A stretch of 6,763 nucleotides of DNA. It comes from Paludibacteraceae bacterium. Lineage in GTDB: Bacteria; Bacteroidota; Bacteroidia; Bacteroidales; Paludibacteraceae. Under the pieces are notes generated by a model. It was not told the DNA's origin. It saw only the letters and a list, made by a program, of their open reading frames with translations, and searched no databases. Position numbers and translations under genes: made by a program. The stretch spans positions 1-6,763 of the forward strand of contig CANIXM010000111.1 in assembly GCA_947471245.1 (NCBI GenBank), in the 5' to 3' direction. Of this stretch, positions 1-6,739 are shown piece after piece (the first letter of the stretch is position 1; every line of letters begins with the position of its first letter).

Positions 1-572
1 ATCATACCATTTTGTTTTTTGTTGCATTGTTTGAGACTGGGCTGCTCATGTACACCTGTGGACAGTGGGTTATCAGTTGGGATAGTTCGTTTTTTGATGG
101 TTTGATGACCACCAACATATCTATAAACACCTATATAAAAGCCAATTACACACTACTTATTGGATTCAACATCCTTTGCTTTCTCGTCACTACACCCTAT
201 TTTTATTTTGGTCATGAAATCACAGTCATGCACCTGGTGGCATTCCTCTATAACACGGGGGTCAATGTGTTTTTATTAATTATCTTGGCCATTTTCAACA
301 CACGAAAAATTGACCTCTCGCGGAGCAGTACCATGAATTATCAGGGCACCTCCTTCAAAGGTTTTTTAATAATGATTCCAATGATGACCATCCCACTAGT
401 TGTCATCTGGCTGACTAGTACATTTGCCAGTTACACTGTAGGATTGTGGGTGCTTGGTGGCTTAGGCATCACAGGACTTATTTCACACCGATATTTGATA
501 AAGCAATTAGTCCAAATTTTTAATGCAAAAAAATACGCCCTAGCAGACGGTTTCAGAGAAAGAGAATTATAA
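1..572 (+). CDS. Multi-pass membrane protein, probable ABC exporter permease (DUF5687-like), 3' part only
   Basis: The reading frame is open to the window edge, so this is the C-terminal part (about 189 residues) of a longer protein. An in-frame TTG at 12 is not a credible start, because coding continues upstream of it. The visible part has about five hydrophobic segments: near the window start (FFVALFETGLL), then TLLIGFNILCFLV, VAFLYNTGVNVFLLIILAI, FLIMIPMMTIPLVVIWL and VGLWVLGGLGITGLI. It ends in a basic cytoplasmic-looking tail. Only 33 bp separate its TAA from the ABC ATPase gene, which points to an operon and to a permease role. The sequence style and arrangement resemble the Bacteroidota DUF5687 family (about 490 residues, next to an ABC ATPase), but I recognise this by context and general resemblance, not by a diagnostic motif. 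The substrate is unknown. Confidence 0.7.
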   Translation, partial: HTILFFVALFETGLLMYTCGQWVISWDSSFFDGLMTTNISINTYIKANYTLLIGFNILCFLVTTPYFYFGHEITVMHLVAFLYNTGVNVFLLIILAIFNTRKIDLSRSSTMNYQGTSFKGFLIMIPMMTIPLVVIWLTSTFASYTVGLWVLGGLGITGLISHRYLIKQLVQIFNAKKYALADGFREREL

Positions 573-605
573 GTATCACACCAGATTTGAATAAATACTT
601 GTACG

Positions 606-1301
606 ATGATTGAAGTTATTGATTTAAAAAAAGTATATGGGGGCATAACCGTGTTGGACGTGCCGCATTTATCGATTCTTCCGGGTGAAAGCTTTGGGCT
701 AGTAGGTAATAATGGAGCAGGAAAAACCACCCTTTTTCGCCTCATTTTAGACCTCACTGAGCCGACAACAGGCGAAGTGAAAATATATGAATTGCGAGTA
801 AAAAGGAATGATGCATGGAAAGCCACTACTGGATCATTCTTGGACGAAAGTTTCTTGATTGACTTTTTGACACCTGAAGAATATTTTTATTTCATCGGCA
901 AACTCCATAATAAAAACACCTCAGAGGTCGATGAGTTTATGGTGTCAATGACTGAGTTTTTCAATCAAGAAATAATGGACAAAAAGAAGCTGATTCGAGA
1001 CTTCTCCAAAGGCAATCAGAAAAAAATAGGCATCGCAGCAGCCCTGCTTGGTGACCCACAAATATTGATTCTCGATGAACCATTTACTGCTTTAGATCCA
1101 TCGTCACAAATTCGGCTAAAACGATTTTTAGCCGAACTGCAAGACAAACTGAATCTTACATTGCTCATATCCAGCCATGATTTAAACCACATAACTGATG
1201 TTTGTCAGCGCATTGTTGTACTTGAAAAAGGGCAAATTGTAAAAGACATTCAAACCAATGAGGGTACGCAATCCGAACTGGAGGCATACTTTGCAGTCTA
1301 A
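606..1301 (+). CDS. ABC transporter ATP-binding protein
   Basis: This is a complete 231-residue nucleotide-binding domain, the usual size for a single-domain ABC-2-type exporter ATPase. Motifs occur in order: Walker A GNNGAGKTT (residues 34-42, Lys40), a degenerate ABC signature FSKGNQKK (133-140, replacing LSGGQ), Walker B ILILDEP (153-159, catalytic Glu158), D-loop ALD (162-164) and the switch histidine in SSHD (His191). The Q-loop region reads GSFLDES (about 76-82), with an acidic residue instead of Gln, as is common in DrrA/CcmA-like exporters. The ATG at 606 gives the standard IEVIDLKKVYG N-terminus. There is no obvious Shine-Dalgarno sequence, which is normal for Bacteroidota. It should dimerise in the cytoplasm and power the membrane protein encoded just upstream. 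The cargo cannot be deduced, and no clear terminator follows the TAA. Confidence 0.93.
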   Translation: MIEVIDLKKVYGGITVLDVPHLSILPGESFGLVGNNGAGKTTLFRLILDLTEPTTGEVKIYELRVKRNDAWKATTGSFLDESFLIDFLTPEEYFYFIGKLHNKNTSEVDEFMVSMTEFFNQEIMDKKKLIRDFSKGNQKKIGIAAALLGDPQILILDEPFTALDPSSQIRLKRFLAELQDKLNLTLLISSHDLNHITDVCQRIVVLEKGQIVKDIQTNEGTQSELEAYFAV

Positions 1302-1345
1302 CTCCTTGCATTTACACCCTATTTATTGCAAAGTATTCAAACAAA

Positions 1346-1373
1346 TTGACGTAATAAAGCGTTTTCATAATAC
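1346..1373 (+). promoter_or_regulatory. Possible promoter for the CDGSH gene
   Basis: TTGACG (1346-1351) and TAATAC (1368-1373) are separated by 16 bp and lie 27 bp upstream of the ATG at 1400. This resembles a general sigma-70 promoter, but it does not match the Bacteroidota -7 consensus TAnnTTTG, so it is a weak call. The 98-bp gap after the ATPase gene holds nothing else convincing, and readthrough from the transporter operon is also possible. Confidence 0.28.
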
Positions 1374-1399
1374 AAACTAACACAAATATTACTCAAATT

Positions 1400-1633
1400 A
1401 TGGAAACACCCTCAACGAACTTCACTCCTATAGGCTTAGATCTAGAAGCGGACAAAAACTATGCATGGTGTGCATGCGGCAAATCAAACAAACAACCATT
1501 TTGCGACGGCTCACATGCAGGCTCAGGAATCAGCCCACAGCTTTTCAAAGCAGAAAAAGCGGGCACATATTACCTCTGCACATGCAAAAAATCGGGTAAT
1601 GCACCTTATTGTGATGGCAGTCATAAAAAATAA
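1400..1633 (+). CDS. Tandem CDGSH iron-sulfur domain protein
   Basis: This 77-residue protein contains two full copies of the CDGSH motif C-x-C-x2-S-x3-P-x-C-D-G-S-H. The first has ligands Cys24, Cys26, Cys35 and His39, and the second has Cys60, Cys62, Cys71 and His75. Each motif is expected to bind one redox-active [2Fe-2S] cluster with 3-Cys/1-His ligation, as in mitoNEET and Miner2 relatives. Both motifs lie on one chain, so the protein can carry two clusters as a monomer, like Miner2-type proteins. There is no signal peptide or membrane anchor, so it should be cytoplasmic and act in electron or Fe-S cluster transfer, although the partner is unknown. The ATG at 1400 leaves a short N-terminal strand (FTPIGLDLEADKNYAWC) typical of the family. 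It follows the transporter operon by 98 bp, and nothing in the sequence links the two functionally. Confidence 0.93.
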   Translation: METPSTNFTPIGLDLEADKNYAWCACGKSNKQPFCDGSHAGSGISPQLFKAEKAGTYYLCTCKKSGNAPYCDGSHKK

Positions 1634-1658
1634 TCAAAAAAAAATTGTGGCACAACTT

Positions 1659-1708
1659 TTGTTTTGATGTTATTACAGTACACTCATTCAGTAATAACAT
1701 CAAAACAA
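1659..1708. repeat. Perfect 18-bp inverted repeat with 14-nt spacer
   Basis: The left arm TTGTTTTGATGTTATTAC (1659-1676) is the exact reverse complement of the right arm GTAATAACATCAAAACAA (1691-1708). The spacer is 1677-1690. The repeat fills most of the 82-bp gap between the CDGSH stop and the His-rich start, and ends 7 nt before that ATG. Neither side has the run of T expected of a classical intrinsic terminator. It could still be a 3' end-stabilising or terminating hairpin for the CDGSH mRNA, a translation-controlling hairpin in the His-rich leader, or a binding site for a dimeric regulator. The sequence alone does not decide between these. Confidence 0.85.
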
Positions 1709-1715
1709 CAAAGCC

Positions 1716-2009
1716 ATGAAAACACTTTTAATCATCATCACCATCATTAGCATTTCTACTCTATCATGCGCAGAGGTAATCGTTATCGAAAACCATGAAC
1801 CTCAACACGGACCTCATTTCAGACATTCTCAACTCGAAAGAAAACATGTTCGAATGCATAATCGCCACAACAATTTTCACCACAGAATGCATCAATCAAG
1901 CGAACGCATCATAGTGGAACCAACTCGGGTTGTAAAGGTGATTCACTACAGAAAGCCACTCCCTGTAAACAGGCACATGAGCCCTCATTCATATCATAAC
2001 AGATATTGA
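1716..2009 (+). CDS. Small secreted histidine/arginine-rich protein, unrecognised
   Basis: I do not recognise a family for this 97-residue protein. Residues 1-19 form a clear Sec signal peptide: MK, a hydrophobic core rich in Leu and Ile, then LSCA. Signal peptidase I cleavage is likely after Ala19 (S-x-A). Cys18 makes a lipoprotein thinkable, but TLSC is a poor lipobox. The mature part of about 78 residues has 14 His and about 10 Arg and is strongly basic. A His-dense middle (residues about 27-59, with HGPHFRH, MHNRHNNFHHRMH) is followed by a hydrophobic stretch ERIIVEPTRVVKVIHYRKPLP and a His/Tyr-rich tail. Binding of a metal such as Cu, Zn or Ni, or of an acidic surface, is plausible but is only inferred from composition. 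The frame has a normal start and stop, and its 3' end meets a strong terminator, which supports a real gene. Confidence 0.72.
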   Translation: MKTLLIIITIISISTLSCAEVIVIENHEPQHGPHFRHSQLERKHVRMHNRHNNFHHRMHQSSERIIVEPTRVVKVIHYRKPLPVNRHMSPHSYHNRY

Positions 2010-2044
2010 GAACTGGATATGTATTTGAATAGTAAATATTTGGT

Positions 2045-2077
2045 AAAAAAACCACTCCAGAAATGAAGTGGTTTTTT
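2045..2077. terminator. Bidirectional intrinsic terminator between convergent genes
   Basis: The stem ACCACT (2051-2056) pairs with AGTGGT (2067-2072) around a 10-nt loop. A run of A (2045-2050) precedes it and a run of T (2073-2077) follows it, so both strands read as hairpin plus U-tract. It lies 36 bp after the stop of the His-rich gene and 16 bp beyond the stop of the GH31 gene, as expected for a shared terminator. Confidence 0.88.
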
Positions 2078-2092
2078 GTTATTACATGCTGA

Positions 2093-4807
2093 CTACTCAG
2101 CTTTCAAAAAGCTCATTATTGGCTTGATTTTATTAGCATCTAGGTTTAATGTTTCAATTAGCTGAACGGCTTGATTGTAGTTGGCTGGAAAACCCTTCAA
2201 CTCCATCAAAGCTGACTCAGGCGCATACTGTATTCTATTGGGTGTCTGCTCAGCGTAAGGCATCATATTGGGCAAATTACCAGCTTCATACGTATTGTAC
2301 ATACCCTTGACTATAGGCAACTGAGTTGACAATCGGCTAAACTTGGCACGAAGTCCATCAGTGAGTGCATACATGCTGTCTAGCGGTATTTCAAACTCAA
2401 GCACCACATCAATGGCTTCAGTTGCTGCCGATAGATATAATTGCACACTGGAAGTCAACGTTGTTGCCAAATAAGAGGTTACCGCTTTTTGCCCATTGAA
2501 AGTGGCACTTGCTATAGGCAAGGTATTGAGCAGGTCAACAATAAAACTACGCTTATCAGAAATTCCTTCATAACTACCTTTACGTGGCTCAATGTGCAAC
2601 TTAACGGTTTTACCTGCTGACTGTTGCGATATAGCGGTAGTAGCATAAGCACCATCAACATATTTATTGGTCTTTCCATCATCTTCATAAACGGTAGTTT
2701 TTCCAGATTTTCCAGGAAAAACTGCCAATACTAGTGTGTCAGTTTTTTGTTGAAGATTTTGAGCATTTCTCAGCATCGGAATAATAGCACCCGATTTTAC
2801 ATAGACAGGTATTTCATTGATAGCGAAGTTTCTTTCGTATTGTTTTCCTCCCTTTATTGTTTTTCCAGTAAACCACTCCATCCACTCACCATCGGGCAAC
2901 CACACTTTTGCTTTAGCCATCAAATTAACATGGTCAAGACTATCCACTACTGGAGAAACTATCATGTCTGACCCAAACATGTACTGCTGTTTATTGGTAT
3001 AGGCCTCATTCGCCTTAGGATAATCATAATACATGGGGTGGCAAATTGACACCGCACTGTCATAAGCTATACGTGACTGGCTATAGACATAAGGAGCGAT
3101 AGCATACCTCATGCGAATGGCTTCACGCATCACCTTGAAATCTTCCACCGGATAGGCGAAAATCCTACGTTCGATTAATGGGCTTTTGCTTCCATGTGTG
3201 CGTAAGATAGGACTAAAGGCTCCAAATTGCAACCAGCGGATATATAATTGGGCTGAGCGTGCTTCATGGTCATATTCCTGCACATACATGTGCCCTCCGA
3301 TATCATGACTCCAATACCCATAGCCCACATTGGATGCGGTAGATGTAAAGTAGGGTTGAAAAGCCAATGATTTCCAATTGATATAAGTATCGCCAGAGAA
3401 TCCAATCTGATAGCGGTGGTTACCCATCCCTCCCCAGCGGTGAAACAGAAACGGACGGTTGTTGGTATTGCGTTCCATATCAGTAAAGAAGCAGTAATTC
3501 AACCACCATGTTGGGTTCAGTCCTTCTATAGGTGTATATCCCCACTGTTGCCAGTCGAGCCACCAGAAGTCCACGCCTTGCTTTTCGAGCGATCGGATCA
3601 ACACATTAAAATATGATTTTGCGAAAGTTTTATTGGTAATATCAAAAGGTATAGATTTTCCAATAGATACGGTATCCCAACCCACTTTTTTTCCGAATAC
3701 TTTATCATAAGGCATTGGTTTGTTGGTGTCAATTTTTAATGCCTCTATCATTGGAACATACATCTTCTCTTGTGGAGAGACACCCGATGCAGGGTGGAGA
3801 TTAAGTGCGTTTTTTACTTTGGAAGTTTCCATCCATTCAAGCATCTTTGGTGCATTGGGAAACAGATTCGTATTCCACGTATAACCTGTCCAACCTTTGG
3901 TCTGACCAAACAAATCCTTTGGTGATTTGTGCCATCCCTTTCTCGTTGACAGACTATCAGTAGGATGCCAATCCATATCTATAATAGCCACATCCACAGG
4001 GATGCCAAAAGCTTTCAAATCAGTGACCAGTCCTTTCATTTCGGTGTCGGTGTATGCCCAATACTTACACCACCAATATCCAAAGGCATATTTGGGAGGC
4101 ATAGGGATTTTCCCTGCTACTTGGGTGTAGTCATACAGAGCTTGTTTGTAATCCAGCCCATATCCAAAAAAGTAGAGATCCTGAACTTCTTTTGAATCAC
4201 GTGGAGTAACCCAGTTCCAGTCAGTAGCACCGTCGAAAAGATTGTTTTTAGAGTCATCAACGAGCGCCCATCCGCTGCGCGAAACCAGACCTTTTTCTAG
4301 TTGTACTTTTTGGTTGTACCAAGGTATGGTATCGCCACAGGCGTTATCTAGTGTGCGAGTAGTACCCAGCAAGTTGGATTTATCAGTGTCGCCGTAGTGC
4401 CAAGTTGTTTTTTTACCGTTGACCATCAATTCCACCATGAGGTTTTCTGGATTAAAGGCTCCTGTACCCTTCTTGTATTTCAGCGTCAAGGCATTGGTCT
4501 GAATGGTCAACCAGCCAGATTTTACCGACTTACTGTATTTTGGCACAGACAGATTTCTGTTCAAAAACGTAAGAGACGCTTTATCCTCAAAGACAGCTTT
4601 GGGGCTGTATTCCATACGGATAAGACGATTGGTCAAGATGGTAAACCGGGCATTTTCATCCGTCACCATGGCATCTGATTGTGCCTTTGGATTGTAACGT
4701 GAATCAGGTTGATTACTCAGGTTTAAACCGCCCGCTTTGTTCTGACCAAAAAGAATGGAACTGCAACAAAGAATACAGACAAGAAATTCCATTTTCATTT
4801 TCAACAT
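2093..4807 (-). CDS. Exported glycoside hydrolase family 31 enzyme (alpha-glycosidase, specificity open)
   Basis: This 904-residue protein has a signal peptide (about residues 1-22, core FLVCILCCSSILFG, then Q). An N-terminal beta-sandwich (about 50-230) precedes a GH31 catalytic barrel (about 235-580). Family landmarks are IIDMDWH (Asp277), the nucleophile motif DFWWLDWQQ (Asp418), HRW (Arg457), the acid/base motif FSGDT (Asp473), WSHDIGGH (499-506) and RWLQFGAFSPILRTHG (524-539). A DUF5110-like C-terminal beta domain carries VFPGKSGKTTVYEDDG (696-711). About 95 further residues (810-904) form an extension of unknown role. Family members hydrolyse alpha-glucosides, alpha-xylosides or alpha-galactosides with retention. 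WLDWQQ differs from the WxDMNE of classical alpha-glucosidases, so specificity should not be assumed. A GH31 alpha-galactosidase is known from another Bacteroidota species (Pseudopedobacter saltans), and the neighbouring clan GH-D enzyme makes alpha-galactosides a reasonable guess. Start choice is uncertain: Met1, Met4 and Met6 are all possible. Confidence 0.93.
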   Translation of the reverse strand: MLKMKMEFLVCILCCSSILFGQNKAGGLNLSNQPDSRYNPKAQSDAMVTDENARFTILTNRLIRMEYSPKAVFEDKASLTFLNRNLSVPKYSKSVKSGWLTIQTNALTLKYKKGTGAFNPENLMVELMVNGKKTTWHYGDTDKSNLLGTTRTLDNACGDTIPWYNQKVQLEKGLVSRSGWALVDDSKNNLFDGATDWNWVTPRDSKEVQDLYFFGYGLDYKQALYDYTQVAGKIPMPPKYAFGYWWCKYWAYTDTEMKGLVTDLKAFGIPVDVAIIDMDWHPTDSLSTRKGWHKSPKDLFGQTKGWTGYTWNTNLFPNAPKMLEWMETSKVKNALNLHPASGVSPQEKMYVPMIEALKIDTNKPMPYDKVFGKKVGWDTVSIGKSIPFDITNKTFAKSYFNVLIRSLEKQGVDFWWLDWQQWGYTPIEGLNPTWWLNYCFFTDMERNTNNRPFLFHRWGGMGNHRYQIGFSGDTYINWKSLAFQPYFTSTASNVGYGYWSHDIGGHMYVQEYDHEARSAQLYIRWLQFGAFSPILRTHGSKSPLIERRIFAYPVEDFKVMREAIRMRYAIAPYVYSQSRIAYDSAVSICHPMYYDYPKANEAYTNKQQYMFGSDMIVSPVVDSLDHVNLMAKAKVWLPDGEWMEWFTGKTIKGGKQYERNFAINEIPVYVKSGAIIPMLRNAQNLQQKTDTLVLAVFPGKSGKTTVYEDDGKTNKYVDGAYATTAISQQSAGKTVKLHIEPRKGSYEGISDKRSFIVDLLNTLPIASATFNGQKAVTSYLATTLTSSVQLYLSAATEAIDVVLEFEIPLDSMYALTDGLRAKFSRLSTQLPIVKGMYNTYEAGNLPNMMPYAEQTPNRIQYAPESALMELKGFPANYNQAVQLIETLNLDANKIKPIMSFLKAE

Positions 4808-4844
4808 GGATTTATTGTGATTTATTGGTTAATGGTTTGTTTTT

Positions 4845-4852
4845 CAAATTTA
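4845..4852 (-). promoter_or_regulatory. Possible -7 promoter element of the GH31 gene
   Basis: Read on the - strand this is TAAATTTG, an exact match to the Bacteroidota sigma factor -7 consensus TAnnTTTG. It lies 37 bp upstream of the GH31 ATG and implies a leader of about 30 nt. I see no TTTG-like -33 element at the right distance, so the promoter may be weak, or the match may be chance in AT-rich DNA. The rest of the 111-bp gap (4808-4918) shows no hairpin terminator, so cotranscription with the upstream hydrolase remains possible. Confidence 0.42.
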
Positions 4853-4918
4853 ACTAAAGGTTTCAATACATTACAGCCCTGACTTTTGTGGCTATCTCTT
4901 CAATCATGCAAAATAGTA

Positions 4919-6577
4919 TCACTCCAATACGAGCAAAACTCCAGGTGGTGAAACATCACCCTTTGATGCTGATGAAGTGCCTACGATTTTTAATAATTCT
5001 CCATCCAGCAATACCGATTTATCATTAATTTTGACCAAATCCGTTATTTCTACCGCTTTGTTTCCAGCCAAGTCTTGTGCGAAAATGTGCTTACAACCCT
5101 TTTCTGCAAAATTAATTTTTAGCGATTTGTAATCACCAAAAACTCCAATTTTGGTAGGTTTGTCACAATGTATTACCACATCGGCAAGCGGATACACAAA
5201 TCCCTTTACCGAATCGGTTCTTATTAGAGTAGCAACCGCATAATTTCCATTGGGAAATCGACTGCAAAGCACATACGGCAAGGTTTCGCCTTTCACTTCG
5301 GGGAGTTGCATGCCACGAGACACTCTGGCGGGCGCTGCCTGAAGTATGGTTTTTCCATTCACCCATTTTGCCCAAGTATCACCGGGTTTAAATTTCCAAT
5401 AATCATACAGGTAGGCGGTGTCCAACTTCTCACTGACCGACCCCACCTGAAAGGCAGGTGCCAGTCGTTGCCATTTCATAGCTCTTACGAGTGCATCCAT
5501 CTGATTTTTCACTCTCAATGGATCGTAGTTTTGACCTGGCACATCGATAAAGGCAGGATGGCGCATCACACCAATGGCGCATCCCAAAGCAGCAGCGATA
5601 TAGGGTTCATCTTCACAATTGATAATACCTTTACCTTCTGGCGCCGATGAGAAACTACCGAGAATCTGAGCTACTCTGTCTAGCGTAGTGGGAATAGAAA
5701 GTTGAGCTGTGACGTCGTAGGTGCGCAACACATCTGAAAACTGCATTACCTCATGCGCTTTTTCTAGTGCTTTGCCATTTTCCCAGTTTTTGAATTTTCC
5801 TGTTTTTCTATAGTTTGGATCATCCCACGGACATTCATCATCATTCAACGGACCGCTACCTCGAGCATTTTCTACCCACAATCCTGGCGCTTCCTCTCTG
5901 GAAATACGGCTTAGCATTTTTCTAAACCAGAGTTCGCCGCCAAAGCAACCGTAATCCACCTTCCAGTATTCGATACCCGCGGCTTTGCTCCAACGCATAC
6001 GCTCACGAAAATAGTTTTCGACCTCACTTTCTGTAGCCACTCGTCCTTTCATATCCTTTGGGGTTTGGGCAGCAATCCAAAGCCCAGCACCTTTCCAACC
6101 AGCTTCTTTACACATCCTATTGAGTGTTTTCAATCGCTCTGCAGGTGAACCTACGCAAGATGGAAATTTATCTGTCGCCACCTCGTGTGTGCCAATCACC
6201 CATTTGTTGGCTTTGTCGTGATACGAATCTCCTGCTATATCCCAGCCCACATCAAAAGTAAGGTACATATCTTTCTTGATGGCCTGAGGCATCATTTTCT
6301 CCCAACCAGGATGTTGGAAGACCACTTTTTCGGTAAGATTATCAGAAGGAACGGTATGGTCACCAAGTCCGATTACGTGTGCGAGAGTAAATGTGTCCAC
6401 CGCAAAATTCTGTGCCGACCAAGTACACCAATAATTGGGGGTAACGCCAGGTGCATCGGGCATAAAGTTTAATTGTGAATGGATAAGGCGTTGATCTATA
6501 GTCTCTTTGTAAGAATTATTTTTTGCAAAAACTGTAAACGAAAGACTAATTAATAGGAAGGTGGTAAGTTTTTTCAT
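4919..6577 (-). CDS. Exported clan GH-D type glycoside hydrolase (alpha-galactosidase-like)
   Basis: This 552-residue protein starts with a signal peptide (MKKLTTFLLISLSFTVFA, cleavage likely after Ala18). The barrel region (about 45-400) carries clan GH-D (GH27/GH36) style landmarks. These are YLTFDVGWD (105-113), at the place of the usual DDGW; EYWKVDYG (203-210), with probable nucleophile Asp208 as in the K-x-D-Y motif; and SDVLRTYDV (281-289), where Asp288 is the likely acid/base, as in the R-x-x-D motif of GH27. A C-terminal beta-sandwich follows (about 425-552). The enzyme probably removes alpha-galactose or a related sugar with retention of configuration. Overall it looks divergent from textbook GH27 and GH36 enzymes, so the exact family and substrate are open. 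It reads toward the GH31 gene and ends 111 bp before it. The two exported alpha-glycosidases may act on the same glycan. Confidence 0.82.
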   Translation of the reverse strand: MKKLTTFLLISLSFTVFAKNNSYKETIDQRLIHSQLNFMPDAPGVTPNYWCTWSAQNFAVDTFTLAHVIGLGDHTVPSDNLTEKVVFQHPGWEKMMPQAIKKDMYLTFDVGWDIAGDSYHDKANKWVIGTHEVATDKFPSCVGSPAERLKTLNRMCKEAGWKGAGLWIAAQTPKDMKGRVATESEVENYFRERMRWSKAAGIEYWKVDYGCFGGELWFRKMLSRISREEAPGLWVENARGSGPLNDDECPWDDPNYRKTGKFKNWENGKALEKAHEVMQFSDVLRTYDVTAQLSIPTTLDRVAQILGSFSSAPEGKGIINCEDEPYIAAALGCAIGVMRHPAFIDVPGQNYDPLRVKNQMDALVRAMKWQRLAPAFQVGSVSEKLDTAYLYDYWKFKPGDTWAKWVNGKTILQAAPARVSRGMQLPEVKGETLPYVLCSRFPNGNYAVATLIRTDSVKGFVYPLADVVIHCDKPTKIGVFGDYKSLKINFAEKGCKHIFAQDLAGNKAVEITDLVKINDKSVLLDGELLKIVGTSSASKGDVSPPGVLLVLE

Positions 6578-6603
6578 TTGATTAAAGTTTTAAGCCCCTT
6601 AAA

Positions 6604-6623
6604 TCTCCGCCAGCTGGCGGAGA
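6604..6623. repeat. 20-bp perfect GC-rich palindrome
   Basis: TCTCCGCCAGCTGGCGGAGA is its own reverse complement. It is 70 percent GC in an AT-rich intergenic stretch, and lies 26 bp upstream of the ATG of the GH-D type gene, inside its likely mRNA leader. The contrast in base composition suggests a dispersed palindromic (REP-like) repeat that is present in many copies, but one window cannot show copy number. An operator for a dimeric regulator is the main alternative. Confidence 0.8.
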
Positions 6624-6637
6624 CTTTCAGAGAAAGT
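6623..6637. repeat. Short hairpin next to the palindrome
   Basis: ACTTTC (6623-6628) and GAAAGT (6632-6637) form a perfect 6-bp inverted repeat around AGA. It shares its first base with the end of the GC-rich palindrome, so the - strand leader RNA could fold two hairpins back to back. It is short enough to be chance on its own, and the adjacency is the reason for listing it. Confidence 0.5.
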
Positions 6638-6739
6638 TTGTTGAAGTAATCATGCCCCAGCGTGTCCAACTTATTAATTTTGGCAATAGGAGTTTTGGTT
6701 AATTTATATACAGGTGCTTATTGTAAAAAATACGAGGTT

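Noticed and set aside
12..14. TTG as a start codon for the first membrane protein
   Set aside because: The frame is open upstream to the window edge and the start would fall within a hydrophobic segment. The gene is simply cut by the window.
431..826. 131-codon open frame on the - strand across the permease end and the ATPase start
   Set aside because: It lies antisense to two well-supported coding regions, including the Walker A segment, and its translation has no recognisable domain. It is a shadow frame.
1645..1655. Small palindrome TTGTG-G-CACAA after the CDGSH stop, with A-tract before and T-rich DNA after
   Set aside because: As a hairpin it gives only about 4 bp with a 3-nt loop, too weak to call a terminator. 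It is also far from a full CRP-type operator.
1461..1667. 68-codon + strand frame with many His and Ala residues overlapping the CDGSH gene
   Set aside because: It is the +1 shadow of the repeated CDGSH coding sequence. The real frame carries two perfect metal-binding motifs.
1716..1772. Lipoprotein signal on the His-rich protein through Cys18
   Set aside because: The residues before Cys (T-L-S) do not fit a good lipobox, and S-C-A followed by E fits signal peptidase I better.
3175..3616. Open frames inside the GH31 gene on both strands (for example 3175-3405 - and 3416-3616 +)
   Set aside because: They overlap the conserved catalytic barrel coding sequence and show no domain or start signal.
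6644..6652. Possible upstream mini-ORF on the - strand in the hydrolase leader (an ATG followed by seven further codons, about 6652 down to 6629)
   Set aside because: It has no ribosome-binding signal and no attenuation-like codon bias. A short ATG-to-stop frame is expected by chance.
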